The notes: generated from the letters alone by a model not told the origin. A stretch of DNA of 64,000 nucleotides from Salinivirgaceae bacterium (GCA_024405635.1 JAKSOL010000001.1:16048-80047); one strand, 5' to 3'; counted from the first letter of the stretch, positions 36,989 to 45,523 are shown. Numbers and translations: made by a program.

Positions 36989-37993
36989 ATGAAAAAGGCT
37001 TGGATACTTTCAATATTTCTGTTTTTACTAGTTTGTGGATGCTCAAAAAATCGTTGGGATATAAAAATCGATGTCAATAACGAGTTGGAAATCAATCGTT
37101 TTGAACAAGATTTGTTTTCGGTTAATCCCGATAGCGTATGGCAGTCGGTTCCAAAGCTTGAGCAAAAATATGGAGCATTTTTCGACCTTTTTAACGAGCA
37201 AATTATACGCATCGGTGGTACAAACCAAATGGATTATGATAGCCGTCTATCTGGTTTTTTGACCGATATGGATATCACTGGAATGTTAGCTGAAGTTAAC
37301 CGAGTGTTTGGTACAGGCAAACTGCCATTTTCTAATGAATTAACTGAAGCTTGGTCTCGTTTTAATTTCTATTTTCCTGAGATACAGGCTCCTAATGTGC
37401 AAACACATCTTTCAGGGCTTAATCAAAGTATGGTTGTCGATTCGGGATTAATAAGTGTTAGTCTTGACAAATATTTGGGAGCTAACAACAAATATTACCA
37501 AATGTTGCGGTTGCCCCAATATCAGCAAAAGAATATGCATCCGCAAAAAATAGCAACCGATGTGGTGTTGGCGCTTGGCACATCAGAGTTTGAGTTTAAC
37601 CCAATAACCGACAATATGTTGTCTAATATGCTGTATTACGGTAAATTACACGTACTTATTGATGCGTTGTTGCCTAATGTTGACGAAACTTTAAAGTGGG
37701 GTTATACCGAACAACAACTTGAGTGGTGTCGTAAAAACGAGCAATCGATGTGGTTATCAATTGTTGACAAAAAGGCATTGTTTAGCACTTCGGGGCGAGA
37801 AATAAGTCGAATGGTAGGCGAAGGTCCGTTTACAGCATCGTTTTCGCAAAAATCGCCAGGTGGAGTTGGTCAATGGATTGGCTATCAGATAGTAATGTCA
37901 TATCTCGATCATAATTCGCAAGTTACACTTCAGCAACTGATGCGCGAAAACGATTATCAAAAAATTTTGAACGAGTCGCATTATAGACCATAA
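36989..37993 (+). CDS. GldB-like lipoprotein
   Basis: 334 aa. Lipobox-type signal (FLFLLVCGCSKN, Cys about 19), then a soluble domain with RFEQDLF near the start and KLHVLIDALLPN and GVGQWIGYQIVMSYL later. This resembles GldB and related lipoproteins, required for gliding in Flavobacterium but also present in non-gliding Bacteroidota. ATG 36989 is preferred to TTG 36983. It closes the yicC-gmk-nadD operon. Confidence 0.85.
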   Translation: MKKAWILSIFLFLLVCGCSKNRWDIKIDVNNELEINRFEQDLFSVNPDSVWQSVPKLEQKYGAFFDLFNEQIIRIGGTNQMDYDSRLSGFLTDMDITGMLAEVNRVFGTGKLPFSNELTEAWSRFNFYFPEIQAPNVQTHLSGLNQSMVVDSGLISVSLDKYLGANNKYYQMLRLPQYQQKNMHPQKIATDVVLALGTSEFEFNPITDNMLSNMLYYGKLHVLIDALLPNVDETLKWGYTEQQLEWCRKNEQSMWLSIVDKKALFSTSGREISRMVGEGPFTASFSQKSPGGVGQWIGYQIVMSYLDHNSQVTLQQLMRENDYQKILNESHYRP

Positions 37994-38037
37994 AAATTGG
38001 GTGGTAAAGCGATTGTGTAAACTCAAAATATAGGTGT

Positions 38038-38090
38038 AAATACGTATTTGCTTTTGCATAGCAGTTGGCATTTTTGCGCTAAATACGTAT
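38038..38090 (+). promoter_or_regulatory. Two copies of AAATACGTAT upstream of the cysteate-synthase-like gene
   Basis: AAATACGTAT occurs at 38038-38047 (within the perfect palindrome AAATACGTATTT) and again at 38081-38090, 43 bases apart and just before the ATG at 38095. Spacing and position suggest a paired operator; the regulator is unknown. Confidence 0.4.
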
Positions 38091-38094
38091 AAAT

Positions 38095-39390
38095 ATGAGC
38101 GAAACATTCAAACCTACTGAGTATAAATTAGTTAACGTGGCCGATGGTCGCGAATTAGAAGATACAGGCTGGACATTAGCCGATCCACAATCGGAAAAAC
38201 CTTCGTTGGTTAGAGCCGTTTATGCAAACAAAAAGTTTGAGCCACGTGAAGATCTTGACGGTTTTTATCGTTATGCCAATTGGTTGCCAATAAAACGTAC
38301 TCTTAGCAACTCGCATGCTCCTGTTACTTTTAAGAGCGAAGGCTTAGCTAAATATTTAGGCTTGAATAACTTGTATATCACATTTTCGGGTTATTTTCCA
38401 AAACGAGGAGCTTTGCTCGAAACATGCTCATTTAAAGAAACTGAAGCTTATTCGGTTTGTGCGCGTTTGCCAAAAGACAACAACAAAATTCTAGTTGTAG
38501 CATCGGCAGGAAACACAGCCCGCGCTTTTGCCAAAGTTTGTTCCGACAACAACATTCCATTATTGCTTTCGGTTCCAGAAGACAACATGTCGGCACTTTG
38601 GTTCAAAAAACCACTCAACGATTGTGTTAAGATAATAGCAGCGCCAAAGGGCTCTGATTATTTTGATGCTATAGCGCTAGGCGATGCGGCTTGCAAGTCG
38701 CCAATGTTTATGGCTGAGGGCGGTGCAAAAAATATAGCTCGTCGCGACGGAATGGGAACAACTTTGTTGTCGGCTGTTGAAAAAATTGGTCGTATTCCTG
38801 ATGCATATTTCCAAGCCGTAGGTTCAGGTACAGGCGCAATTGCTGCTTGGGAAAACAGCCTACGTTTAATAGAAGATGGTCGATTTGGAAGCAAAAAGAT
38901 GAAACTATTTCCATCACAAAACGATCCATTTACCATTATGTACGATTCGTGGAAACTAAATCAACGTCAATTGGTTGATTTGTCGCCAGAGGATGCTCGC
39001 TCACAAGCAGCAATAATTCACGCAAAAGTATTGTCAAACCGCAAACCTCCATATTCGTTGGCCGGTGGTTTGTTTGATGCAATTAAAGATGCTGGTGGCG
39101 ATATGTATAAAATTAGCAATTCCGAAATTGAAAAATGGCAAGCAATCTTCAAAAAAGAAGAAGGAATTGACATTTATTCGGCCGCAGCAGTAGCCACAGC
39201 AAGTTTGCAGCATGCTATTGAAGACAAAGCAATTAGTGCCGACGATGTGGTTATGCTAAACATTACAGGTGGCGGCGAAGAATTAGCAAAATCAGAAGGC
39301 AATGTTATTTATGCAAAACCACATTTGGTTCTAGATCCATCGTTGCCAGAAAGCGAAATAATACAAAAAGTTGAAGCTCTTTTTAAATAG
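38095..39390 (+). CDS. Cysteate synthase-like PLP enzyme (threonine synthase relative)
   Basis: 431 aa fold-type II PLP enzyme. It differs from normal threonine synthase around the PLP lysine: TCSFKETEA (Lys114) instead of the usual TGSFKDRG. Several blocks match what I remember of methanogen cysteate synthase: WLPI near residue 67, FSGYFPKRGA, ASAGNTARAFA, YFQAVGSGTGAIAAWE, EDGRFGSKK and NRKPPYSLAGGL. Cysteate synthase makes L-cysteate from phosphoserine and sulfite; in Bacteroidota cysteate is the head-group precursor of capnine-type sulfonolipids. The activity is inferred, and threonine synthase activity is the main alternative. Confidence 0.8.
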   Translation: MSETFKPTEYKLVNVADGRELEDTGWTLADPQSEKPSLVRAVYANKKFEPREDLDGFYRYANWLPIKRTLSNSHAPVTFKSEGLAKYLGLNNLYITFSGYFPKRGALLETCSFKETEAYSVCARLPKDNNKILVVASAGNTARAFAKVCSDNNIPLLLSVPEDNMSALWFKKPLNDCVKIIAAPKGSDYFDAIALGDAACKSPMFMAEGGAKNIARRDGMGTTLLSAVEKIGRIPDAYFQAVGSGTGAIAAWENSLRLIEDGRFGSKKMKLFPSQNDPFTIMYDSWKLNQRQLVDLSPEDARSQAAIIHAKVLSNRKPPYSLAGGLFDAIKDAGGDMYKISNSEIEKWQAIFKKEEGIDIYSAAAVATASLQHAIEDKAISADDVVMLNITGGGEELAKSEGNVIYAKPHLVLDPSLPESEIIQKVEALFK

Positions 39391-39410
39391 TAGATAATCA
39401 ATGTTTTGAT

Positions 39411-39443
39411 AAAAAGCCGTGCCTTAAAGCGCGGCTTTTTTTG
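39411..39443 (+). terminator. Terminator after the cysteate-synthase-like gene
   Basis: AAAAAGCCGTGC pairs with GCGCGGCTTTTT across a short loop, with a U tract; 20 bases after the stop. Confidence 0.88.
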
Positions 39444-39607
39444 TTTTGTTATGGTTTAAAAAAGATTTGAAATTTTAATTAGAACCGATTGCCCATCAAG
39501 CCTAATTTTTTTTTGATAAAGTTGACTTCCTAAAAAAGCCAAGGTCCTTTATATGATGCGGTTTAGATGGTAATTTTAGGTTGTTGATTCTGTTTGATAA
39601 AAAAAGA

Positions 39608-39621
39608 CGTTAACGTTAACG
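39608..39621 (+). promoter_or_regulatory. Perfect palindrome CGTTAACGTTAACG upstream of nifJ
   Basis: A 14-base perfect palindrome made of overlapping GTTAAC units. It covers the place where the -33 box should be for the -7 box at 39640, as expected for an operator. The rest of the 351-base gap holds the terminator at 39411 and no gene. Confidence 0.5.
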
Positions 39622-39639
39622 AATGGCGCAATAGCTTTT

Positions 39640-39647
39640 TATATTTG
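39640..39647 (+). promoter_or_regulatory. -7 box for nifJ
   Basis: TATATTTG, exact TAnnTTTG match, giving a leader of roughly 80-90 bases before the ATG at 39742. No TTG -33 box at the right spacing; the palindrome occupies that site. Confidence 0.55.
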
Positions 39648-39741
39648 CGAATTAGCATACACATTTTATGTGGTATGATTTTTGAGAAAGATAAGAGATA
39701 AAACGAAACATCTAATAGTTTGAATTTTAAATATTTATAAA

Positions 39742-42700
39742 ATGGCAAAAGAGAAAAAATTCATCACATGTGATGGAAACCAAGCCGCAGCTCATGTGGC
39801 CTACATGTTCTCCGAGGTTGCAGCCATCTACCCAATTACTCCGTCATCAACCATGGCAGAGTATGTTGACGAGTGGGCAGCACAAGGACGCAAGAATATT
39901 TTTGGTGAAACAGTGTTAGTGCAAGAAATGCAAAGCGAGGGTGGAGCAGCAGGAGCTGTTCACGGTTCATTGCAAGCAGGAGCTCTAACAACCACTTTCA
40001 CAGCATCGCAAGGTTTGTTGCTGATGATTCCAAATATGTACAAAATTGCAGGTGAATTTTTGCCAAGCGTGTTCCATGTTTCAGCACGTACATTGGCTTC
40101 TCACTCGCTATGTATTTTTGGTGACCATCAAGACGTTATGGCTTGCCGTCAAACCGGTTTTGCAATGTTGGCTGAGGGTTCAGTACAAGAGGTTATGGAC
40201 CTTGCAGGTGTTGCTCACCTTTCAACCATCAAAAGCCGTGTGCCTTTCTTGAACTTCTTTGATGGTTTCCGTACTTCACACGAGATTCAAAAGATTGAAA
40301 TGCTTGAGAACGATGACCTAGCTGGTCTTATCGATCAAAAAGCATTGGCTGAATTCCGTAGCCGTGCTCTTACTCCTGAGCATCCAGTTGCTCGTGGTAT
40401 GGCAGAAAACCCTGATACATTCTTTACACATCGTGAGAGCTGCAACCCATATTACGAAGCAGTTCCTGCAATTGTTGAGGAATACATGAACAAAGTGAGC
40501 GAAATAACAGGTCGTTCATATCATTTGTTCGATTATTATGGTGCTGCTGATGCAGAGCGTGTGATTGTAGCAATGGGTTCGGTAACCGAGTGCATTCGCG
40601 AAACAATTGACTATCTTGCTGCAAAAGGTGAGAAAGTTGGTTTGGTTGCAGTTCACTTGTATCGCCCATTCTCAGTTAAACACTTGTTGGCTGCAGTTCC
40701 AAAATCGTGCAAAGTTCTTACTGTACTTGACCGCACTAAAGAACCAGGAGCAAATGGCGAACCATTATTGCTTGACGTTAAAGACGCATTTTATGGCGTT
40801 GAGGGCGCTCCAGTAATTGTTGGAGGTCGTTATGGTTTGGGTTCAAACGATACCACACCTGCTCAAATTATTGCTGTTTACAAAAACATGGCTCTACCAA
40901 CACCAAAAGATCACTTTACCGTTGGTATTGTTGACGATGTTACATTTACTAGCCTTCCAAAAGAAGAGGAAGTTGCAGTTGGTGGACAAGGCATGTTTGA
41001 GGGTAAATTCTATGGCTTGGGTGCTGATGGTACTGTTGGTGCAAACAAAAACTCAATCAAGATTATTGGTGAAACAACTGATAAACGTTGCCAAGCTTAC
41101 TTCTCATACGACTCTAAAAAATCGGGAGGTTTCACTTGCTCGCACTTGCGTTTTGGCGACAGCCCAATCCGTTCAACATACTTGGTAAACACACCAAACT
41201 TTGTTGCATGCCACGTGCAAGCTTACTTGCACATGTACGACGTGACCAAAGGTTTGCAAAAGAATGGTTCGTTCTTGTTGAACACCATTTGGGACGGCGA
41301 AGAATTGGCAAATAACTTGCCAAACAAAGTGAAAGCTTACTTTGCTAAAAACAACATTAAAGTTTACTATATCAACGCAACCAAAATTGCACAAGAGATT
41401 GGTCTAGGTAACCGTACCAACACTATTCTTCAATCGGCATTCTTCCGCATTACTGGTGTTATTCCAGTTGAGAAAGCAGTTGAGGAGATGAAACACTTTA
41501 TTGTAAAATCGTACGGCAAAAAAGGCGAAGACGTTGTAAACAAAAACTATGCAGCTGTTGACCGAGGTGGCGAGTACAAAGAGTTGGCAGTTGATCCAGC
41601 TTGGGCAAACTTGGCCGAGGACAAAAAAGCAGCAAACAACGATCCTGATTTCATCAACAACGTAGTTCGTGTAATCAACGCACAAGATGGCGATACACTT
41701 CCAACTTCGGCATTTAAAGGCATTGAGGATGGTACATGGCCACAAGGTACTGCAGCATACGAAAAACGTGGTGTATCGGCATTCGTTCCACAATGGAATG
41801 CTGCAGATTGTACAGAGTGTAACCGTTGCGCATTTGTTTGTCCTCACGCTTGCATCCGCCCATTGGTAATGGATGCTGAAGAGGCTAAAGGCATTAAAGG
41901 TGAGGTTCGCGAAATGAAAGCTCCAGCTACAATGAAGGGCATGATGTTCCGTATGCAAGTTGGTGTAATGGACTGCTTGGGTTGCGGCAACTGTATTGAT
42001 GTTTGCTTGGGCAACAACGAGGAGAAAGGCAAAAATGCTCTTAAAATGGTTCCATTTGATCCAGAATCAGAGTCAGCTAAAGTTGAGGCTGCTAACTGGG
42101 AGTATGGCGTTAAGAACGTTACCAGCAAACAAGATTTGGTTGACATTACCGCAAACGCTAAAAACTCACAATTTGCACAACCATTGTTTGAGTTCTCGGG
42201 TGCATGCTCTGGTTGCGGTGAAACACCATACGTTAAACTTGTAAGCCAATTGTTTGGCGACCGCCAAATGGTTGCAAATGCTACAGGTTGCTCGTCAATC
42301 TATTCAGGTTCAATTCCTTCAACTCCTTACACAACCAACGCTAAAGGTCAAGGTCCAGCTTGGGCAAACTCATTGTTTGAGGACTTCTGCGAGTTTGGTC
42401 TTGGTATGGATTTGGCAAACGAGAAGATGCGCAAACGCATCGAGTCTTTGTTGAACAAAATGATTGAAAGCGACAAATCGTCAGAGGGTTACAAAGAGGC
42501 AGCAAAAGAGTGGATTGCAAACAAAGATACCGCGTCAGGTAGCCGCGCTGCAGCTGAAAAGTTGATTCCATTTATTAAAGAGAGTGCTGCAGCTGGTTGC
42601 CCAGTTTGCAAACAACTTGACGAAATGAGCCACTTCCTTGTAAAACGTTCGCAATGGATTATTGGTGGTGACGGTGCTTCATACGATATCGGTTACGGAG

Positions 42701-43302
42701 GTCTTGACCATGTTATTGCATCTGGTCGCGACGTAAATATCTTGGTTCTTGATACCGAGGTTTACTCAAACACCGGTGGCCAATCGTCAAAAGCAACACC
42801 TCTTGGTGCTATTGCAAAATTTGCTGCATCGGGTAAACGTGTTCGCAAAAAAGACCTTGGTATGATTGCTACAACTTATGGTTATGTTTATGTAGCTCAA
42901 GTTGCAATGGGCGCTGACCAAGCACAAACACTTAAAGCTTTGAAAGAGGCTGAAGCTTATCCAGGTCCTTCAATCGTTATTGCATACGCTCCATGTATCA
43001 ACCACGGTTTGAAGAAAGGTATGGGTCACGCACAAGCTGAGGAAGCTGCAGCTGTAAAATGCGGTTACTGGCACTTGTGGCGCTTCAACCCAGCACTTGA
43101 GGCTGAAGGTAAAAACCCATTCACTCTTGACTCAAAAGAGCCAGATTGGAGCGGATTCCAAACATTCCTTGAGGGTGAGGTTCGCTTTGCATCAGTTAAG
43201 AAACAATTCCCAACTGAGGCAGCTGAACTTTACGCAGCATGCGAGGAAATGGCTAAAAAACGCTATCAATCGTACATTCGCATGACCAAGATGGAATACT
43301 AA
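39742..43302 (+). CDS. nifJ: Pyruvate:ferredoxin (flavodoxin) oxidoreductase
   Basis: 1186 aa, the standard single-chain length. Domains in order: pyruvate-binding (YPITPSSTMAEYVDEWA), domain II, gamma-type domain, EKR linker, a two-cluster ferredoxin domain (CTECNRCAFVCPHACI and CLGCGNCIDVCLGN, about residues 690-760), a proximal cluster cysteine (GACSGCGETPYVK), and the thiamine diphosphate domain (GDGASYDIGYGGLDH; DTEVYSNTGGQSS). It converts pyruvate, CoA and oxidised ferredoxin to acetyl-CoA and CO2, marking an anaerobe. Codon use is strongly biased (Arg almost only CGT/CGC), as for a highly expressed gene. Confidence 0.98.
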   Translation: MAKEKKFITCDGNQAAAHVAYMFSEVAAIYPITPSSTMAEYVDEWAAQGRKNIFGETVLVQEMQSEGGAAGAVHGSLQAGALTTTFTASQGLLLMIPNMYKIAGEFLPSVFHVSARTLASHSLCIFGDHQDVMACRQTGFAMLAEGSVQEVMDLAGVAHLSTIKSRVPFLNFFDGFRTSHEIQKIEMLENDDLAGLIDQKALAEFRSRALTPEHPVARGMAENPDTFFTHRESCNPYYEAVPAIVEEYMNKVSEITGRSYHLFDYYGAADAERVIVAMGSVTECIRETIDYLAAKGEKVGLVAVHLYRPFSVKHLLAAVPKSCKVLTVLDRTKEPGANGEPLLLDVKDAFYGVEGAPVIVGGRYGLGSNDTTPAQIIAVYKNMALPTPKDHFTVGIVDDVTFTSLPKEEEVAVGGQGMFEGKFYGLGADGTVGANKNSIKIIGETTDKRCQAYFSYDSKKSGGFTCSHLRFGDSPIRSTYLVNTPNFVACHVQAYLHMYDVTKGLQKNGSFLLNTIWDGEELANNLPNKVKAYFAKNNIKVYYINATKIAQEIGLGNRTNTILQSAFFRITGVIPVEKAVEEMKHFIVKSYGKKGEDVVNKNYAAVDRGGEYKELAVDPAWANLAEDKKAANNDPDFINNVVRVINAQDGDTLPTSAFKGIEDGTWPQGTAAYEKRGVSAFVPQWNAADCTECNRCAFVCPHACIRPLVMDAEEAKGIKGEVREMKAPATMKGMMFRMQVGVMDCLGCGNCIDVCLGNNEEKGKNALKMVPFDPESESAKVEAANWEYGVKNVTSKQDLVDITANAKNSQFAQPLFEFSGACSGCGETPYVKLVSQLFGDRQMVANATGCSSIYSGSIPSTPYTTNAKGQGPAWANSLFEDFCEFGLGMDLANEKMRKRIESLLNKMIESDKSSEGYKEAAKEWIANKDTASGSRAAAEKLIPFIKESAAAGCPVCKQLDEMSHFLVKRSQWIIGGDGASYDIGYGGLDHVIASGRDVNILVLDTEVYSNTGGQSSKATPLGAIAKFAASGKRVRKKDLGMIATTYGYVYVAQVAMGADQAQTLKALKEAEAYPGPSIVIAYAPCINHGLKKGMGHAQAEEAAAVKCGYWHLWRFNPALEAEGKNPFTLDSKEPDWSGFQTFLEGEVRFASVKKQFPTEAAELYAACEEMAKKRYQSYIRMTKMEY

Positions 43303-43324
43303 TCCATCTTTGCCATAAAAATTG

Positions 43325-43362
43325 AACCGCCCTTGTGCCATTAGGTGCAAGGGCGGTTTTTT
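43325..43362 (+). terminator. Terminator after nifJ
   Basis: AACCGCCCTTG pairs perfectly with CAAGGGCGGTT across a small loop, followed by six T. Very stable. Confidence 0.93.
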
Positions 43363-43830
43363 AATGAAAATTGTAATATGGGCTAATTATTAAAAAGACA
43401 TTATAGTATTTAATGCACATTTTAAAGTACGAGAGTGCTTGTTGTTTTTTTTAGATCATAGGATGTAATGCATGCCGTGATTGTGGTATATAATTTCATG
43501 AATATATTTTGGTTATGGCGTCAGATTCATTGAGTTTTTCAATTTCTTTTTGTCTTCATATAATATTATCATTTGCGTCAACTTGCAAAATGTACAGAAA
43601 ATGCAAAAGTTAATTTTGTCAAATTTGTAGCACAGAAACGTATTCTTTGCCAAAAAAATCGTTTATTTGCCATAACACACACGCTGAGGGCTCCAAACAA
43701 TAGAGTGCGGGCGTGTATGTGAACATATACAAGACTGGCGTTTATTTTCGCCTTGTCAGTTGACTATTCGAAACTACCACTTTTGAATTTACAGCCAATG
43801 ACATGGTAAGAGGTAGATGCCACGGGGTGG
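43363..43830 (+). other. Non-coding left flank of the chaperone island
   Basis: No ORF with coding character. Two weaker hairpins: ACACGC/GCGTGT (43679-43716, with inner CTC/GAG) and GAC-GGCG/CGCC-GTC around TTTATTTT (43733-43757). TATTCTTTG at 43641-43649 resembles a stretched -7 box and could start an RNA that runs through the stronger hairpins downstream. No tRNA, integrase or att repeat was seen. Confidence 0.5.
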
Positions 43831-43889
43831 TATATTCACTCCGTAGTGTGCTGTGAGCAATGCTCATAGTACACTTATGGGGTCATATA
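43831..43889 (+). ncRNA. Long stable hairpin, candidate structured RNA (part 1)
   Basis: GTGTGCTGTGAG (43846-43857) pairs in full with CTCATAGTACAC (43863-43874; two G-U pairs) around loop CAATG. The helix continues outward (43838-43845 with 43875-43883, one bulge) and, after an internal loop, TATAT with ATATA (43831-43889): about 25 pairs in 59 bases. Alternatives are a DNA inverted repeat, a MITE remnant or a protein-binding dyad. Confidence 0.5.
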
Positions 43890-43899
43890 TATCCAACAG

Positions 43900-43985
43900 C
43901 GTGGGTGTCTCTCTTTCTGTCTAGCTGTAAAGGCTGTGGTAGGCCTCGGATAGTGGACAGACGGAGTAAGACTTCCACGTTTTTG
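43900..43985 (+). ncRNA. Rod-shaped hairpin ending in a U tract, candidate structured RNA or leader (part 2)
   Basis: Nested helices: CGTGG/CCACG (43900-43904 with 43975-43979), GTCT/AGAC (43907-43910 with 43969-43972), CTC/GAG (43911-43913 with 43964-43966) and TCTGTC/GACAGA (43916-43921 with 43956-43961), closing on a 34-base apical part that can form AGC/GCT. TTTTTGTTTT follows at once, so the rod may act as a terminator or attenuator for the operon that starts 75 bases on, or as the 3' end of a small RNA. Confidence 0.55.
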
Positions 43986-44010
43986 TTTTGTATATGGGGA
44001 GAATAGTACA

Positions 44011-44048
44011 TATAGGAAACTAGTCATCGGGAGTCTGACTATAGGAAA
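44011..44048 (+). repeat. Direct repeat TATAGGAAA flanking a small hairpin in the operon leader
   Basis: TATAGGAAA at 44011-44019 and 44040-44048. Between and overlapping the second copy, TAGTCA (44021-44026) pairs with TGACTA (44036-44041). The second copy (AGGAAAGG) lies 10-15 bases before the ATG at 44059 and could act as its ribosome binding site, so the hairpin might control access. Confidence 0.45.
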
Positions 44049-44058
44049 GGCACAAAGC

Positions 44059-45519
44059 ATGTCTAACATTATAGCAAATAACCCATATCGATTCCTTGGT
44101 ATATATTCCAATTCATCCATCAAGGATCGTGTCGCCAATGCAAATAAAATAAAGGCATACTCTAAAGTTGGCAAAAACATAGAATTCCCTTCGGATTTAA
44201 ACCACATGCTTCCTGCCGTCCATCGTGATATGGACGAATTAGAAAAAGCATCTGCCAGTTTGAATATGCCAATAGACCAGCTTAAGAATGCCTTTTTCTG
44301 GTTTGTTAATGCCACATCGATGGATGGCATTGCATTGGGACATTTGCAATCTGGTGATACAGATAAAGCTATTGACATCTTCGGCAAAAAGGAAACCTTC
44401 TCATCTCTTCTTAATCTAGCCGTAATTGCTTCTATACAAGGTGACAAAAAAAGGTACGTTACAAATCTTATTAAGATTATCCATGACGAAACATACCGCA
44501 CAGGCCTCATCTGTGCCGTTTGTGGAGATACATTTCATATTGATGAAGATGAATTAATCCATCTTTTCATAGACGAACTGGCGAAAGTTGCCAATGCATC
44601 CGAGCTGCCATCATTGTTCGAAAATCCACATTCAACAAGTGAAGACAAAAACTATGTCGCAAAGCTATCCATTGGTGAACCTATCTCTGCAATAAACAAT
44701 GCTATTGCGACAGCAAAAGACGCGAACAACGATGCAGAATCCCAGTTTAATGCAGGATTACTACTCATGACTTCAACAAAGAAGCATCTTGATGTAGTTA
44801 AATCCACATTGGGGACTGACGACTTGCAATATCAAATGCTGGCAGACAAGTTGGCACAGACCATCCTTCAATGCGGCATCAACTATTACAACAAAACAGA
44901 CGAAGATGACTACATCTCCATTGATAAAGCATACAAATTGCAGCACTATGCAGAAACTGTTGCTGTCGGTTCGATGCTAAAAAGCAGATGCAAAGAGAAT
45001 GTGGATATTCTAAATAAGAAAAAGAAAGATTTACCTCCCAAGGAAGTAGCTTCTGAAGTTAAATACATAACCAACGAGTTAGTCAAATTCTGTAAGTTGC
45101 CTGACAAAATATGTCATGCCAAGGATTTGCTTAACAACACAAAGCCTCATCTACAAAGCATGAAGGCTAAATTAGGAACATACAACGATTACTACTTAAA
45201 AATATCTACAGGCATCGTCAGCAAGGCACTTCAAAATATTATTGAGGAAGTTAATGCCGTGCAAAATCTAGACTACTTAGCCATACCAGAAGTCTTTAAA
45301 TCAGCATGGGAAGCCACTTTGTTAATGGATAAATTTGATATGGAAAGTGACTTCAAGTCTAGTCGCTATAACATGAATCGCACCACACTAAAAAAAATGT
45401 GCGATGAACTAGGCATAAAAACAAGCACTAGCATTTTCAACAACAGTGACGAAAACTGGGGGTGTTGGATAGTCGCAGCAATCGTTTTTATAATCATCTG
45501 TATCTCACAATGTCATTAA
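44059..45519 (+). CDS. Island gene 1: J-domain-like N-terminus, helical repeats, C-terminal membrane anchor
   Basis: 486 aa. The first ~70 residues (NPYRFLGIYSNSSIKDRVANANKIKAYSKVG) look like helices I-II of a DnaJ J-domain, but the Hsp70-activating HPD tripeptide is absent; KVGKNIEFPSDL stands in its place. A long helical, TPR-like body follows (e.g. SGDTDKAIDIFGKKETFSSLLNLAVIASIQG), and the protein ends in one membrane helix (CWIVAAIVFIIICISQ), so it would be tail-anchored facing the cytoplasm. First gene of the operon; 4 bases before gene 2. Two genes downstream is an Hsp70. A co-chaperone or substrate-delivery role is an inference. Confidence 0.78.
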   Translation: MSNIIANNPYRFLGIYSNSSIKDRVANANKIKAYSKVGKNIEFPSDLNHMLPAVHRDMDELEKASASLNMPIDQLKNAFFWFVNATSMDGIALGHLQSGDTDKAIDIFGKKETFSSLLNLAVIASIQGDKKRYVTNLIKIIHDETYRTGLICAVCGDTFHIDEDELIHLFIDELAKVANASELPSLFENPHSTSEDKNYVAKLSIGEPISAINNAIATAKDANNDAESQFNAGLLLMTSTKKHLDVVKSTLGTDDLQYQMLADKLAQTILQCGINYYNKTDEDDYISIDKAYKLQHYAETVAVGSMLKSRCKENVDILNKKKKDLPPKEVASEVKYITNELVKFCKLPDKICHAKDLLNNTKPHLQSMKAKLGTYNDYYLKISTGIVSKALQNIIEEVNAVQNLDYLAIPEVFKSAWEATLLMDKFDMESDFKSSRYNMNRTTLKKMCDELGIKTSTSIFNNSDENWGCWIVAAIVFIIICISQCH

Positions 45520-45523
45520 AAAT

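Noticed and set aside
41404..41958. 184-codon minus-strand frame inside nifJ
   Set aside because: Shadow of a strongly biased, conserved plus-strand gene; Cys/His-rich translation without any motif.
43303..44058. Retron, CRISPR or RNase P/tmRNA gene
   Set aside because: No reverse transcriptase nearby, no regular repeats with spacers, and none of the conserved RNase P or tmRNA sequence blocks.
43875..44510. 211-codon minus-strand frame across the start of the island
   Set aside because: It overlaps both the hairpin region and a real plus-strand gene; the translation looks like antisense of coding sequence.
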